Part shown: positions 11,830-22,981 of the stretch, piece by piece
Layout: each line of letters starts with the position of its first letter
How positions within the stretch are numbered: position 1 is the stretch's first letter
Translations under genes and position numbers: made by a program
Notes under the pieces: model-generated
The model's input: only the letters and a program-made list of their open reading frames with translations
Told to the model about the DNA's origin: nothing
The model's database searches: none
Assembly: GCA_949152475.1 (NCBI GenBank)
Contig: OX424559.1
Coordinates: forward strand, 21,049,809 to 21,113,808
DNA from: Terebella lapidaria
Taxonomy: Eukaryota; Annelida; Polychaeta; Terebellida; Terebellidae
Direction: 5' to 3'
Length of the DNA: 64,000 nucleotides

Positions 11830-13905
11830 CGAGAAAGTTGAAAGTCAAATTCAAGGTGACCACTGAAATCGCCATATCTCTAACCGTGAAAATGGGATCA
11901 AAGATTAAATTCTACATCACCAAACTATTCAGCATACATCATTTCCTATATGTTCACTATGGACCCCTAAGCTATAAATTTAATGATAAGCGAGATATAA
12001 GCCATTTTGTAATCTGACTTTGAAAATAAAATGACTGACCTTGAAATTTAGGTCAAAGGTCAAATTCAATATCATTAAAATATTCAGAATATATCATTTC
12101 CTATATGTTCACAATTGATTCCTAAGCTGTAAAGTTGATAATAAGCAAGATATTAGCCATTTTGTCCTGTTGACCTTGAAAATGAGGTCAAAGGTCAAAT
12201 TCAAGGTCATGAGAATTTTCAGCATATATCATTTCCTATATGTTCACAATTAATTCCTAAGCTGTAAAGTCGCTAATAAGCAAGATATTGGCCATTTTGT
12301 CCTGTGACCTTGAAAATAGGTCAAAGGTCAAATTCAAGGTCACGAGCATTTTCAGCATATATCATTTCCTATATGTTCACAATTGATTCCTAAGCTGTAA
12401 AGTCGCTAATAAGCAAGATATTGGCCATTTTGTCCTGTGACCTTGAAAATAGGTCAAAGGTCAAATTCAAGGTCACGAGCATTTTCAGCATATATCATTT
12501 CCTATATGTTCACAATTGATTCCTAAGCTGTAAAGTCGCTAATAAGCAAGATATTTGCCATTTTGTCCTGTGACCTTGAAAATGAGGTCAAAGGTCAAAT
12601 TCAAGGTCACGAGAATATTCAGCATATATCATTTCCCATATGTTCACAATTGATTCATAAGCTGTAAAGTCGATAATAAGCGAGATATCAGCAATTTTGT
12701 CCTGTGACCTTGGAAATGAGGTCAAAGGTCAAATTCAAGGTCATGAGAATATTCTGCGTATATCATTTCCTATATGTTCACAATTGATTCCTAAGCTGTA
12801 AAGTCGCTAATAAGCAAGATATTGGCCAATTTGTCCTGTGACCTTGAAAATGAGGTCAAAGGTCAAATTCAAGGTCATGAGAATATTCAGCATATATCAT
12901 TTCCTATATGTTCACAATTGATTCCTAAGCTGTAAAGTCGATAATAAGCGAGATATTAGCAATTTTGTCCTGTGACCTTGGAAATGAGGTCAGGGTCAAA
13001 TTCCAGGTCATGAAAATATTCAGCATATATCATTTCCTATATGTTCACAATTGATTCCTAAACTGTAAAGTCGATAATAAGCGAGATATTAGTCATTTTG
13101 TCATGTGACCTTGAAAATGAGGTCAAAGGTCAAATTCAAGGTCACGAGAATATTCAGCATATATCATTTCCTATATGTTCACAATTGATTCCTAAGCTGT
13201 AAAGTCGATAGTAAGCAAGATATTAGCCATTTTGTCCTGTGACCTTGGAAATGAGGTCAAAGGTCAAATTCAAGGTCACGAGAATTTTCAGCATATATCA
13301 TTTCCTATATGTTCACAATCGATTCCTAAGCTGTAAAGTCGCTAATAAGCAAGATATTGGCCATTTTGTAGTGTGACCTTGAAAATGAGGTCAAAGCTCA
13401 AATTCAAGGCCACGAGAATATTCAGCATATATCATTTCCTATATGTTCACAATTGATTCCTAAGCTGTAAAGTCGATAATAAGCGAGATATTAGCAATTT
13501 TGTCCTGCGACCTTGGAAATGAGGTAAAAGGTCAAATTCAAGGTCTCGAAAATATTCAGCATATATCATTTCCTATATGTTCACAATTGATTCCTAAACT
13601 GTAAAGTCGATAATAAGCGAGATATTAGCCATTTTGTCATGTGACCTTGAAAATGAGGTCAAAGGTCAAATTCAAGGTCACAAGAATATTCAGCATATAT
13701 CATTTCCTATATGTTCACAACTGATTCCTAAGCTGTAAAGTCGATAATAAGCGAGATATTAGCCATTTTGTCCTGTGACCTTGAAAATGAGGTCAAAAGT
13801 CAAATTCAAGGTCACGAGAATATTCAGCATATATCATTTCCTATATGTCCACAATTCATTCCTAGTCTCTAATTTCACTATTAAGTGAGATATTAGGCTT
13901 AATGT
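11830..13905. repeat. 134-bp satellite array B
   Basis: Regular monomer starts at 12171, 12305, 12438, 12571, 12705, 12839, 12973, 13106, 13240, 13374, 13508, 13642 and 13776, plus degenerate leading units from about 11835. The period is 133-134 bp. Units here are more uniform than in array A and mostly keep the intact AGGTCAAAGGTCA core. The dimer alternation of array A is not obvious. Confidence 0.9.
12571..12609 (+). promoter_or_regulatory. Nuclear-receptor-like site cluster (representative monomer)
   Basis: In this monomer TGACCTTGA (12571-12579) is the reverse of TCAAGGTCA, which itself recurs at 12601-12609. Between them AGGTCAAAGGTCA (12585-12597) is a perfect direct repeat of AGGTCA with a one-base spacer (DR1). 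Established knowledge: TCAAGGTCA is the monomer element of the FTZ-F1/SF-1/ERR group, and DR1 is bound by RXR heterodimers, HNF4 and COUP-TF-type receptors. Similar blocks recur in most monomers of the three arrays. Whether any receptor binds here is not known. Confidence 0.5.
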
Positions 13906-13934
13906 GTCCCATTATAAAGCATAGGAGAATTTAA

Positions 13935-15013
13935 AGGGTATATATCACGAAAATTGGATCTTGGTTTTTGTTGTGTATGTGAAAGCACTATTTGAACTGA
14001 ACAGAATGGTTTTTACAGCATATTGATATCATGATTCCTTCCAAAGTTATGACACTTTAAACATGTACATATTTACAGAATCTGACAACAGAGTCTGACA
14101 GCTAATTAATATGCAAATGAGATGTATGACGTCATTGACAGACTGTTTTTTAATTAGGCATTTTTAAATGGAATAAAGAGACCGTTTGTATCCATATTTG
14201 TTCACCAAAACCCATTTTTTGTGCCTTTTAGTTAGAATAATCAGTGATTTCAAGGAATTCGTGGTTGCCATGGCTACCATTGGTCTGGCTGGGCCCTTAG
14301 CAACCATGGTTGCTAAGGTCAATATCTAATTGAAAACAATATATACATGTATGAAACCATTTCAGACAATAGAGTAATGACAATATATTGAGGAATATAT
14401 CATCAAAATGTCTGAACACAACCCTTAGCAACCAATACAGGCTTAGGAAACCAGTAGTAATGGTACCATTCATTTGTAATGGCTCTAAACGTTGGTGATT
14501 TCTCAGGGCTGTATCGGTTGCTAAGGTGTGTTTTCGAAGTATTTGTTGATCAATTCCACAAAATATAGTCACTACCCTGTTATCTAAATTGGTTTGATAC
14601 TTTCATATCATGTTTTAACTTGAATACCAGCCTTAGCAACCTGGTTGCTAAGGGCCAAATCAGTCCATTGGTTGCCACGACAACCAAAATTTATATACAC
14701 TCACTGACTATTCCTACTAAACGTTATATCTGATGAGTTTCGGTGACCAAATATGAGCTCAAATGCCTAATTGTGACATGTTAAAATTGCCTAATTAAAA
14801 AGCAAGCTGTCAATGACGTCACACATCTTATTTGCATATTAATTAGAAGACAGATTTTTCAAGACTATCTGGAGAAATTTGCCGGATTTTCAATATTAAA
14901 ATAGCTATAACTTTTCAACAAATCGAGATATCAACATTCTGTAAAGACTGTTCTACTCAGCTCAACGAGTGGCTTCAAATAAGCTGATGTCATATTTTCG
15001 TGATATATACCCT
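13935..15013. mobile_element. 1,079-bp foldback MITE at TTAA
   Basis: The element begins AGGGTATATATCACGAAAAT and ends in the exact inverse, giving 20-bp perfect terminal repeats. TTAA flanks it on both sides (13931-13934 and 15014-15017). The uninterrupted module elsewhere in the satellite elements (for example near 11341-11352) has a single TTAA at this point. Beyond 20 bp the two halves stay complementary but imperfect for about 400 bp, and the centre includes CTTAGCAACC/GGTTGCTAAG palindromes. There is no coding capacity. The TTAA target is typical of piggyBac-type transposition, so a piggyBac-related source is inferred. Confidence 0.85.
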
Positions 15014-15603
15014 TTAACATGGGAAAGTCCCATTTGGGCTGAGTTTGGGCCCAAAATGGCCAACTTCGAGCGATTCAGGGGCAACGAAATTTATACATGT
15101 CACAGGGGTACATAGGAGGAGTGTCATGCATTAATAAGAAAAAAAGTTACTGAACAGATTTTGAGAAAACGACCGTCGAAGTCCAAAATTGGCCATTTTT
15201 CGACGAAAACGGCCGCTCTGACCTTGAAACCAAGGTCAGAGGTCAAATTCAAGGTCACGACAATATTCAGCATATATCATTTCCTATATGTCCACAATTG
15301 ATTCCTAGTCTCTAATCTCAATATTAAGTGAGATATTAGGCTTTAATGTGTCCCATTATAAAGCATAGGAGAATTTAACATGGGAAAGTCCCATTTGGGC
15401 CGAGTTTGGGCCAAAATGGCCCACTTCGAGCGATTCAAGCGCAACGAAATTTATAGACATCATAAAAGTACATATGAGGAGTCTTATGTATCAAAGAGAA
15501 AAAAAGTTACTGAACAGATTTTGAGAAAATGGCCGCCAAAGTCCAAAATCAGGCCTTTTTCGTCGAAAACGGCCGCCATTTTGAAGAAAAAGCGAAAATA
15601 AAA

Positions 15604-17893
15604 AATTAGCCCAATGGGCTAGAAAGGTTACCGGAGAAATATACAGAGTTAAGCCGAGAAAGTTGAAGGTCAAATTCAAGGTGACCACTGAAATCGCCAT
15701 ATCTCTAACCTTGAAAATGGGATCAAAGGTTAAATTCTAGATCACCAAACTATTCAGCATACATCATTTCCTATATGTTCACTATGGACCCCTAAGCTGT
15801 AAATTTGATAATAAGCAATATATGAGCCATTTTGTAATCTGACTTGAAAATAAAATGACTGACCTTGAAATTTAGGTGAAAGATCAAACTCAATATCATT
15901 AAAATATTCAGAATATCTCATTTCCTATATGTTCACAATTGATTCCTAAGCTGTAAAGTCGATAATAAGCAAGATATTAGCCATTTTGTCCTGTTGAGCT
16001 TGAAAATGAGGTCAAAAGTCAAATTCAAGGTCACTAGAATATTCAGCATATATCATTTCCTATATGTTCACAATTGATTCCTAAGCTGTAAAGTCGCTAA
16101 GAAGCAAGATATTGGCCATTTTGTCCTGTGACCTTGAAAATGAGGTCAAAGGGCAAATTCAAGGTCACGAGAATATTCTGCATATATCATTTCCTATATG
16201 TTCACAATTGATTCCTAAGCTGTAAAGTCGATAATAAGCGAGATATTAGCAATTTTGTCCTGTGACCTTGGAAATGAGGTCAAAGGTCAAATTCAAGGTC
16301 ACGAGAATATTCAGCATATATCATTTCCTATATGTTCACAATTGATTCCTAAGCTGTAAAGTCGATAATAAGCGAGATATTAGCAATTTTGTCCTGTGAC
16401 CTTGGAAATGAGGCCAAAGGTCAAATTCAAGGTCATGAGAATATTCAGCATATATCATTTCCTATATGTTCACAATTGATTCCTAAGCTGTAAAGTCGCT
16501 AATAAGCAAGATATTAGCCATTTTGTCATGTGACCTTGAAAATGAGGTCAAAGGTAAAATTCAGGGTCATGAGAATTTTCAGCATATATCATTTCCTATA
16601 TGTTCACAATTGATTCCTAAGCTGTAAAGTCGATAATAAGCGAGATATTAGCCATTTTGTCATGTGACCTTGAAAATGAGGTCAAAAGTCAAATTCAAGG
16701 TCATGAGAATTTTCAGCATATCTCATTTCCTATATGTTCACAATTGATTCCTAAGCTGTAAAGTAGCTAATAAGCAAGATATTGGCAATTTTGTCCTGTG
16801 ACCTTGAAAATGAGGTCAAAGGTCAAATTCAAGGTCATGAGAATTTTCAGCATATATCATTTCCTATATGTTCACAATTGATTCCTAAGCTGTAAAGTCG
16901 ATAATAAGCGAGATATTAGCAATTTTGTCTTGTGACCTTGGAAATGAGGTCAAAGGTCAAATTCAAGGTCACGAAAATATTCAGCATATATCCTTTCCTA
17001 TATGTTCACAATTGATTCCTAAACTGTAAAGTCGATAATAAGCGAGATATTAGCCATTTTGTTATGTGACCTTGAAAATGAGGTCAAAGGTCAAATTCAA
17101 GGTCACGAGAATATTCAGCATATATCATTTCCTATATGTTCATAACTGATTCCTAAGCTGTAAAGTCGATAACAAGGTTGATATTAGCCATTTTGTCCTA
17201 TGACCTTGAAAATGGGGTCAAAGGTCAAATTCAAGGTCATCAGAATATTCAGCATATATCATTTCCTATATGTCCACAACTGATTCCTAAGCTGTAGAGT
17301 CGATAATAAGCGAGATATCAGCCATTTTGTGCTCTGACCTTGAAATTGAGGTCAGAGGTCAAATTCAAGGTCACAAGAATATTCAGCGTATATCATTTCC
17401 TATATGTCCACAATTGATTCCTAGTCTCTAATCTCAATATTAAGTGAGATATTAGGCATAATGTGTCCCATTATAAAGCATAGGAGAATTTAACATGGGA
17501 AAGTCCCATTTGGGCCGAGTTTGGGCCAAATTGGTCCACTTCGAGCGATTCAAGCGCAACGAAATTTATAGACATCATAGGAGTACATATCAGGAGTGTT
17601 ATGTATCAAAAAGAAAAAAAGTTACTGAACAGATTTTGAGAAAATGGCCACCAAAGACCAAAATCAGGCATTTTTCGTCGAAAACGGCCGCCATTTTGAA
17701 AAAAATGCGAAAATCAAAAAACTAAAAAATACCTCCTTCTTGAATTATTTTTAAGTATTTTTGTGCAAAATTTCAGAAGAATTCGCCCGTAAACAAAAAA
17801 GATAAAAATGTGGACGACGACGACGACGACGGACGACGGACGACGGACGCAACGACATGCCAATAGGTTATCGGACCATAGGTCCGGTAACCT
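15604..17893 (+). mobile_element. Composite satellite element, copy C
   Basis: Third head-to-tail copy. It has the palindrome TTAGCCCAATGGGCTA, AGGTTACCGGA near 15627, the satellite array (~15650-17440), one module (~17440-17720), a GAC/GGACGAC tract (~17815-17850) and TCCGGTAACCT at 17883-17893. Unlike copies A and B, no palindrome follows the 3' end, so the palindrome belongs to the element's 5' side. The end lies 4 bp from a splice donor of a minus-strand exon. Confidence 0.65.
15650..17440. repeat. 134-bp satellite array C
   Basis: Same monomer as array B. Starts include about 15861, 15995, 16129 and 16263, then every ~134 bp to about 17337. The leading degenerate units match those of array B closely (for example the shared 'gacttgaaaataaaatgactgacc' region), so arrays B and C are more closely related to each other than to array A. 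Confidence 0.88.
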
Positions 17894-17903
17894 AAAAACT
17901 CAC

Positions 17904-18095
17904 CTCCAGAACATACATCCAGCAAGCAAGCAAAATGTGAGGATACGCCTGTTGACTTGTGATTTTCAGTACGATACCTAGTGATGCAATCAGCACGGAA
18001 CATATAACACCCAAAAATGTATACCTGATGGCGTGTTTGCGGCTGGAGGTGAAGACATCCGGGATCATGTAGCCACGTGGACAATGATCATAACC
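17904..18095 (-). CDS. Exon of unidentified membrane protein
   Basis: A 192-base minus-strand exon candidate of exactly 64 codons. It is bounded by an acceptor (pyrimidine-rich ...TATCCAG before 18095) and a consensus donor, GAG|GTGAGT (GTGAGT at 17903-17898). It is phase 0 at both ends. The peptide begins GYDHCPRGYMIPDV. It contains a clear hydrophobic segment, YTFLGVICSVLIASLGIVL, followed by a short polar loop and the start of a second hydrophobic segment (HILLACWMYVLE). This suggests a multi-pass membrane protein. I do not recognise the family. The satellite element's end sits 4 bp inside the downstream intron. No other exon of this gene was found. Confidence 0.45.
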
Positions 18096-18370
18096 CTGGA
18101 TACTCCACAACCAGAGCAGGGGCAAAGGGATAAAATTGATACATTTGAGAATGCTATAAATGTGGTTTATCACACTGAATGCTACGCGTGAAATTTGGCA
18201 AGAACGGATACGTGATGTCGAACAAACGATGCCCCCCTGTGGAACCTAAGGCGTCAGGTGAAACGGGGTTGGATAAATCTGGTCAGTTGAACAAGTGGAA
18301 GAATGATGAGTCTTGCTGCTACTAACAAATATGTCGTGCACGCCACACGTGATTTAATAACACTGGTGAA

Positions 18371-19033
18371 TTAACCCCTTCACTTCGTATAGCCCGAGAA
18401 GGTCTCGGGCACTAACGTCAATTCCAGTGTGTGTATAGCCCAAGGTCTCGGACTCTGAGCACTATGTGATAAGTCAGTGTTGAGTGTCAATGCAACGAGC
18501 AATATTTGGTCAGTCATATCACAGTTATATAGTCTTCAGATTGGCTTCTACAGAAGATATGAGAATCGGCAGGTATTGTTTCTGCATAACAATTCTGATT
18601 TGTATGCAGACTTGGCAATAGATGCGGTTCACAATAATAATATGCTGTTCATTTGAACAAGAATAGCTTAGTATGATGGCAAACGTTTATTTAGCATGTA
18701 AACTCTTTACGTCAACTCTAACATAATATATCTGATCAGTTCAGTGGGAATGGATACATATTTTTTTTTCTGATGTGAAAACTTTAGTATTGTGTGAAAT
18801 GTATGATTTTATTAAAATGTTATACTTGCCATGGTAATGTGCTACGTATCAACCAAATTCTATTGAACTTGCAGTGGTATTGATGACAATAGCATTTAGT
18901 ATCAAATACATATTAGTTTTACAATAATATTCCAATTATTTGTTGAAATATTCATAGTATCTGAGAGTATGTCCTATGTTGCGATTTTCCTCTGCACAGT
19001 CGATTTCACTGAGCCCTGCAGTGAAGGGGTTAA
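18371..19033. mobile_element. TTAA-flanked MITE with CCCCTTCACT ends
   Basis: TTAA at 18371-18374 is followed by CCCCTTCACT; AGTGAAGGGG precedes TTAA at 19030-19033. The 655-bp interior is AT-rich and non-coding. A short hairpin, GCCCGAGAAGGTCTCGGGC (18392-18410), lies just inside the left end. The TTAA target and the CCCC(T)T-type termini fit a non-autonomous piggyBac-like element. It is unrelated in sequence to the foldback MITE at 13935. Confidence 0.65.
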
Positions 19034-19149
19034 CGCGGAGTTTTGAAAAATCTACCAGACTCTCTCAGCGATTGAGGCAGCCCACAACAACTGGCTGCGT
19101 CAACGTGATAAATACGGTATCATTCATTGACTCAGGAACTTACCACTCC

Positions 19150-20249
19150 ATTTGCGACTCCTTTACGTTAAAATTCGGCCAACAGACTTGATTACCAACG
19201 ATAGGAAATGCTTCGTCTTGACTAGATCAGTTCGTGGAATCTGGACGGTGGGGTTCAGGTTGGAGTCCTCCATGAAAAGATGAACGACCTTGCTGCTATG
19301 CAGTCCACACTCCCAGTCCAACATATTGGGAAGTAGCTGCACTCGGATTGGTTTAGTCTTTAAGTCCCTTGAGATCTGACTCTAAGAGCAAGATCAGAAA
19401 GCTCAAAGACTTGGCAAGGGCGATAGATGAGATATCCTCATTCACACATCTGCCTCCAGAGCGCATGTCTGCTTGTCGAGGTGGTAATATTTCAGAGATC
19501 CCTCAAACCATTGAGCAAACATTCCAGGCTTCAGGTTGTTCTGGCGGGGTGATTTTCCTTCTACCAAAGAACGAACTCTGAATATCCCTCCTGACCAAGA
19601 GAAGCGTACAAATGGTAGCGACGGCTTTGCAGAGTCCAGGATTCTGCCACCTAATGAGCTGTGCCAGTTGTCCCACCTCCGGTTTCGGAATTGGTCTGGA
19701 GAGCACTCTGGGGGCCTGCTGCATTAGGATGATGTCGGGCTCGTTACCAACCAAGTCCTCATTAGGTTGGATTATTCCTCATTAACTAATGAGCGGTTCT
19801 TTATTTTTTCTCCCACTACAATTTCCATCTCTAAAAGTACTAATGTCATCCATTGTAAACATTATAAACAATGTGTTGTCACAGTACCGTTTTGTTTTTA
19901 TTCCATGTTTGACATGTAATGATGAGCTCGGTATCTTAGTGAAACGGCTAGTATCACACCTGACACCTGACCTGATTTGGGCCTTAGAGACGAACCTGTC
20001 GCTAGATTTAGCCAAACTAGCTGAACGTTGACGCTTTTAGGTTGTGGTGAGAGCTCCACCAGATCCAGAACTATGGGCAGTACAGGTTGTGTTTGTGGCT
20101 GATCCTGAACTGAAATCCAGCCGCTTCAGACTGTCACTCGATAATCTTGGATGGCTGGAACGAAAGGTATGGCTAGTTCGTTCAGCTGAGTCCAGTCGAT
20201 CTAGGATGCCATAGTTGCTAAGGTCAATCCAATCTTCCATAGTAGACAC
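19150..20249 (-). pseudogene. Unidentified coding-like remnant (possible retroelement)
   Basis: The minus strand carries a run of coding-like fragments with stops between them. An ATG-led frame starts MEDWIDLSNYGILDRLDSAE (near 20235). It is followed by a basic segment (KRQRSASLAKSSDRFVSKAQ), then GQLAQLIRWQNPGLCKAV (~19670) and finally KPIRVQLLPNMLDWECGL (~19340-19290), open for about 65 codons. The last piece faintly recalls a 'PIRV..L' segment found in some tyrosine-recombinase or DIRS-like elements. That is a weak guess. No splice structure or catalytic motif was found. Confidence 0.25.
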
Positions 20250-20259
20250 TCCCCTATTA

Positions 20260-21350
20260 GAAAACAGTGCACATCGTGTTTCCTCGATCTACCAAATTGT
20301 GAAAAAAAACAACCACAAAGTTTGAGACCGCTTATGGCTATTTTTGTGGTATATATTCGGCCTACATGGATTTACATTGCCGAGTTGGCTGCAAAATGGT
20401 GAAATAGCCTCAGAATCGGATCCGTCACCATCGAAAGCATATATTTAGACACAAAAATCATCACTATAGCCTGATTAGAATGATGTTATGACAAAAAAAC
20501 TTGATTTACCTCATTCATGGTGGCCATTTTGGATTTTGAAGAGGTTACATTTACAAGTGGCTCTGTAGGCCTATGTCGATATTTGCCCGCTCTTCACTGC
20601 TACAACATTATTCAAACGTATTTATTTGAGTGATTCAACTTGATTTAAAAGCTACACGACTCCGTACGCTCACTATACACTATAATAATTATACATTTGT
20701 ATACATTTCTGTTGATTGAAAGTTTCTTTGTATCATTACTAGCAACACTCAGAGCTTCCCCGTTGGAAAATTCAATTAAATCATTCCATAGGGCACCATT
20801 TTGAAATGTTTAGATCGGTACAGCCGATTTTCGATCAGAATAGGCCCTGTAAGTCTTGTTTGATATATGTCATAAAATGATGTAATCAGGTACGTAATCC
20901 TCCACTGCTTTTGGCAAACATCGCCATGTGGTCATTTTTGCTAATTTTGCTCGATTTAAAAAACGCCATATAAAATTATTATTGAGAATATAGTTACAAT
21001 CATTATTTTATTTATTACACTTGATCCGAACTATAGCTTGCCACTCTTTATGATAATAAAAGGGCATTGCTCCATAGTCAATTAGCATCCGATCTATGTT
21101 GTGTTTCACAACATGTTTTTGGACCCCATATTCAAAGATAACAAGATTAGTTTTGTGATGTTACAACCAAAACTGTGAAAACCATATTTCACATCATATA
21201 TTAATCATCAAAAGATCCCCACATACCACTGAACTATAGAAGAATTTCTTTGCTCTCATGTGTTTCAAAAATATATACAAAAATGTTTCAAAATCATATA
21301 CCATTTTTATTTGCTGATGAGCAAAACTGTTTTTGTAAAGTCAGATCGTG
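20260..21350. other. AT-rich DNA without recognised features
   Basis: No open frame of note, no terminal repeats and no tandem structure on either strand. It may be intergenic or intronic. Confidence 0.5.
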
Positions 21351-22981
21351 CTCCGATCATCTGTCACAGTTTGTGCTTTCATAGATATGGAGAAAGCATT
21401 CGATTGGATCGATAGAGATCTGTTATTGAATAGAATATTGTTATATAATATAGATGGCAATATATATATAAAGCGATTAAAGCGTTTTACTCGGATACAT
21501 TGTCCTGCATTAGGATAAACGAAATGTTTAGTAGATATTTCGATGTTAGCAGTGGCGTACGACAATGTGATAGCCAATATTTAATATATTTATAAACGGA
21601 CTCGCAGAGGATATAAAACAACTCAACAAAGGCGTGAATTTAAATGATAGAAATGACCGTATTCTGCTTTACGCAGACAACATTGTTTTATTACCAGAAA
21701 ATGAGTTGGATCTACAAGGTATGTTATCACATATGTATGAATGGGTAAACATGGGGTATTAAAGTAAACTTATCATATTCAAATGTTATGCATTTCGATC
21801 CCCTAGAGCCAATGTTTCATAATTTAACTTTCGATTTGGTGATCCCGATGTCAACATCACGAGTCAATATAAATATTTGGGTGTAATGTTGGACGACAAG
21901 CTGAAAATTGATATATGTGGAAAACTATTGTCTGAATCTGCTGGTAGAGGACTTGGAAATGTCATTTCGAAATTCAAGGAAATGTAGGACACTAGTTTTG
22001 AAACATTCTCTAAGTTGTATGAATGCGGTGTGAACAGCGTGAGTGATTATGCATGAGAAATTTGGGGCGCTAAAGATTTTCCAACCGCTCAGCAATCACA
22101 ATGTCCCGCTATAAGGTATTCTAGGTGTACATATATATGCACCGATCTCGGGGATGGAGGGGGACATCAGTTGGATAAGTCCAAAATTTAGACGATTTAT
22201 TAAAATTATGCAGTTTCGGAACAGGATGGTTGCAATGGAAGAATCGCGCTTGAATAAGTATATATTCAGTTGTGATTATGCAATGTGCAATTTAAATTGG
22301 TGTAATGATATAAAACATATATTTACATTCGTTGGACAAGGTAATATATTTGTAGAAAACCCCCTTTGGGATATTCTAAACTTCAAAAATATTTTGTTTC
22401 AAGAAATTGAAACAAAATGGTATACAGATGTACACAATAAACCAAAATTACGTACCTATGTGAAATTAAAACACAAATTCGAAGCAGAGTCGTATGTTGT
22501 AAATTATATGTCGAAAATAAACAGAAGTTTACTTGCACATTTTAGATTAGGTATATTCCCGTTATGTGTTGAAAGTGGGAAATAGAGCAATATACCGTTG
22601 GAAAATAGGCTATGCACAATTTGTAAAAGAGATGTGGTGGAAGATGAATTCCATTTTCTCATAATATGTGCTCGATATACTGCCTTGCGTGAGTCCATGT
22701 TCACGAAAATAACTAATGTACATGCCGATTTTCACACCTATGATAATGATGAACGTTTTGTATTTATTAACAATAACTGTCAAAAACATCTAGCTCTCTA
22801 TACTTGCAAGGCCTGGGAAATGTGTTAATCATTTGTTTTTTATGTAAATGATCTGTAGTGACATATAAGCATTGTTGGCTGGGTACAATATGTTGAAATA
22901 CTATTTCCTGTATAAATATGATGAATGTACATGTCACTGAAATAAACAAACTACTACTACTACTACTATTACTACTACTAT
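21350..22981 (+). mobile_element. Second broken LINE (reverse transcriptase to 3' tail)
   Basis: 5'-truncated non-LTR element. Reverse-transcriptase motifs are CAFIDMEKAFDWIDRDLL (~21368-21425), SGVRQCDSQ (~21550), LLYADNIVLL (~21663-21695) and QYKYLGVMLDDKLK (~21870). The catalytic YADD is YADN here, so the copy would be inactive even without its stops (near 21760, 21985, 22055 and 22583). The C-terminal region is mostly open from 22154. It ends with a C-x2-C-x(9)-H-x4-C-like finger (RLCTICKRDVVEDEFHFLII, ~22602-22665). The 3' end has AATAAA near 22941 and a (CTA)n/(ACT)n tail at 22947-22981. Confidence 0.8.

Larger units (their letters stand above)
11780..15600 (+). mobile_element. Composite satellite element, copy B, interrupted
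   Basis: The palindrome TTAGCCCAATGGGCTA at 11781 and AGGTTACCGGA at 11800 start the second copy. It carries the longest satellite array (to about 13850) and then the module, which a 1,079-bp foldback MITE splits at 13935-15013. After the module resumes there is one monomer (~15220) and a second module copy. The GGACGAC tract and the TCCGGTAACCT end are missing, and sequence passes straight into the palindrome of copy C. Copy B is therefore 3'-truncated or partly merged with copy C. Confidence 0.6.

Noticed and set aside
9202..17893. CRISPR-like interpretation of the 134-bp arrays
   Set aside because: Units are contiguous satellite monomers without unique spacers, in a eukaryotic transposon context.
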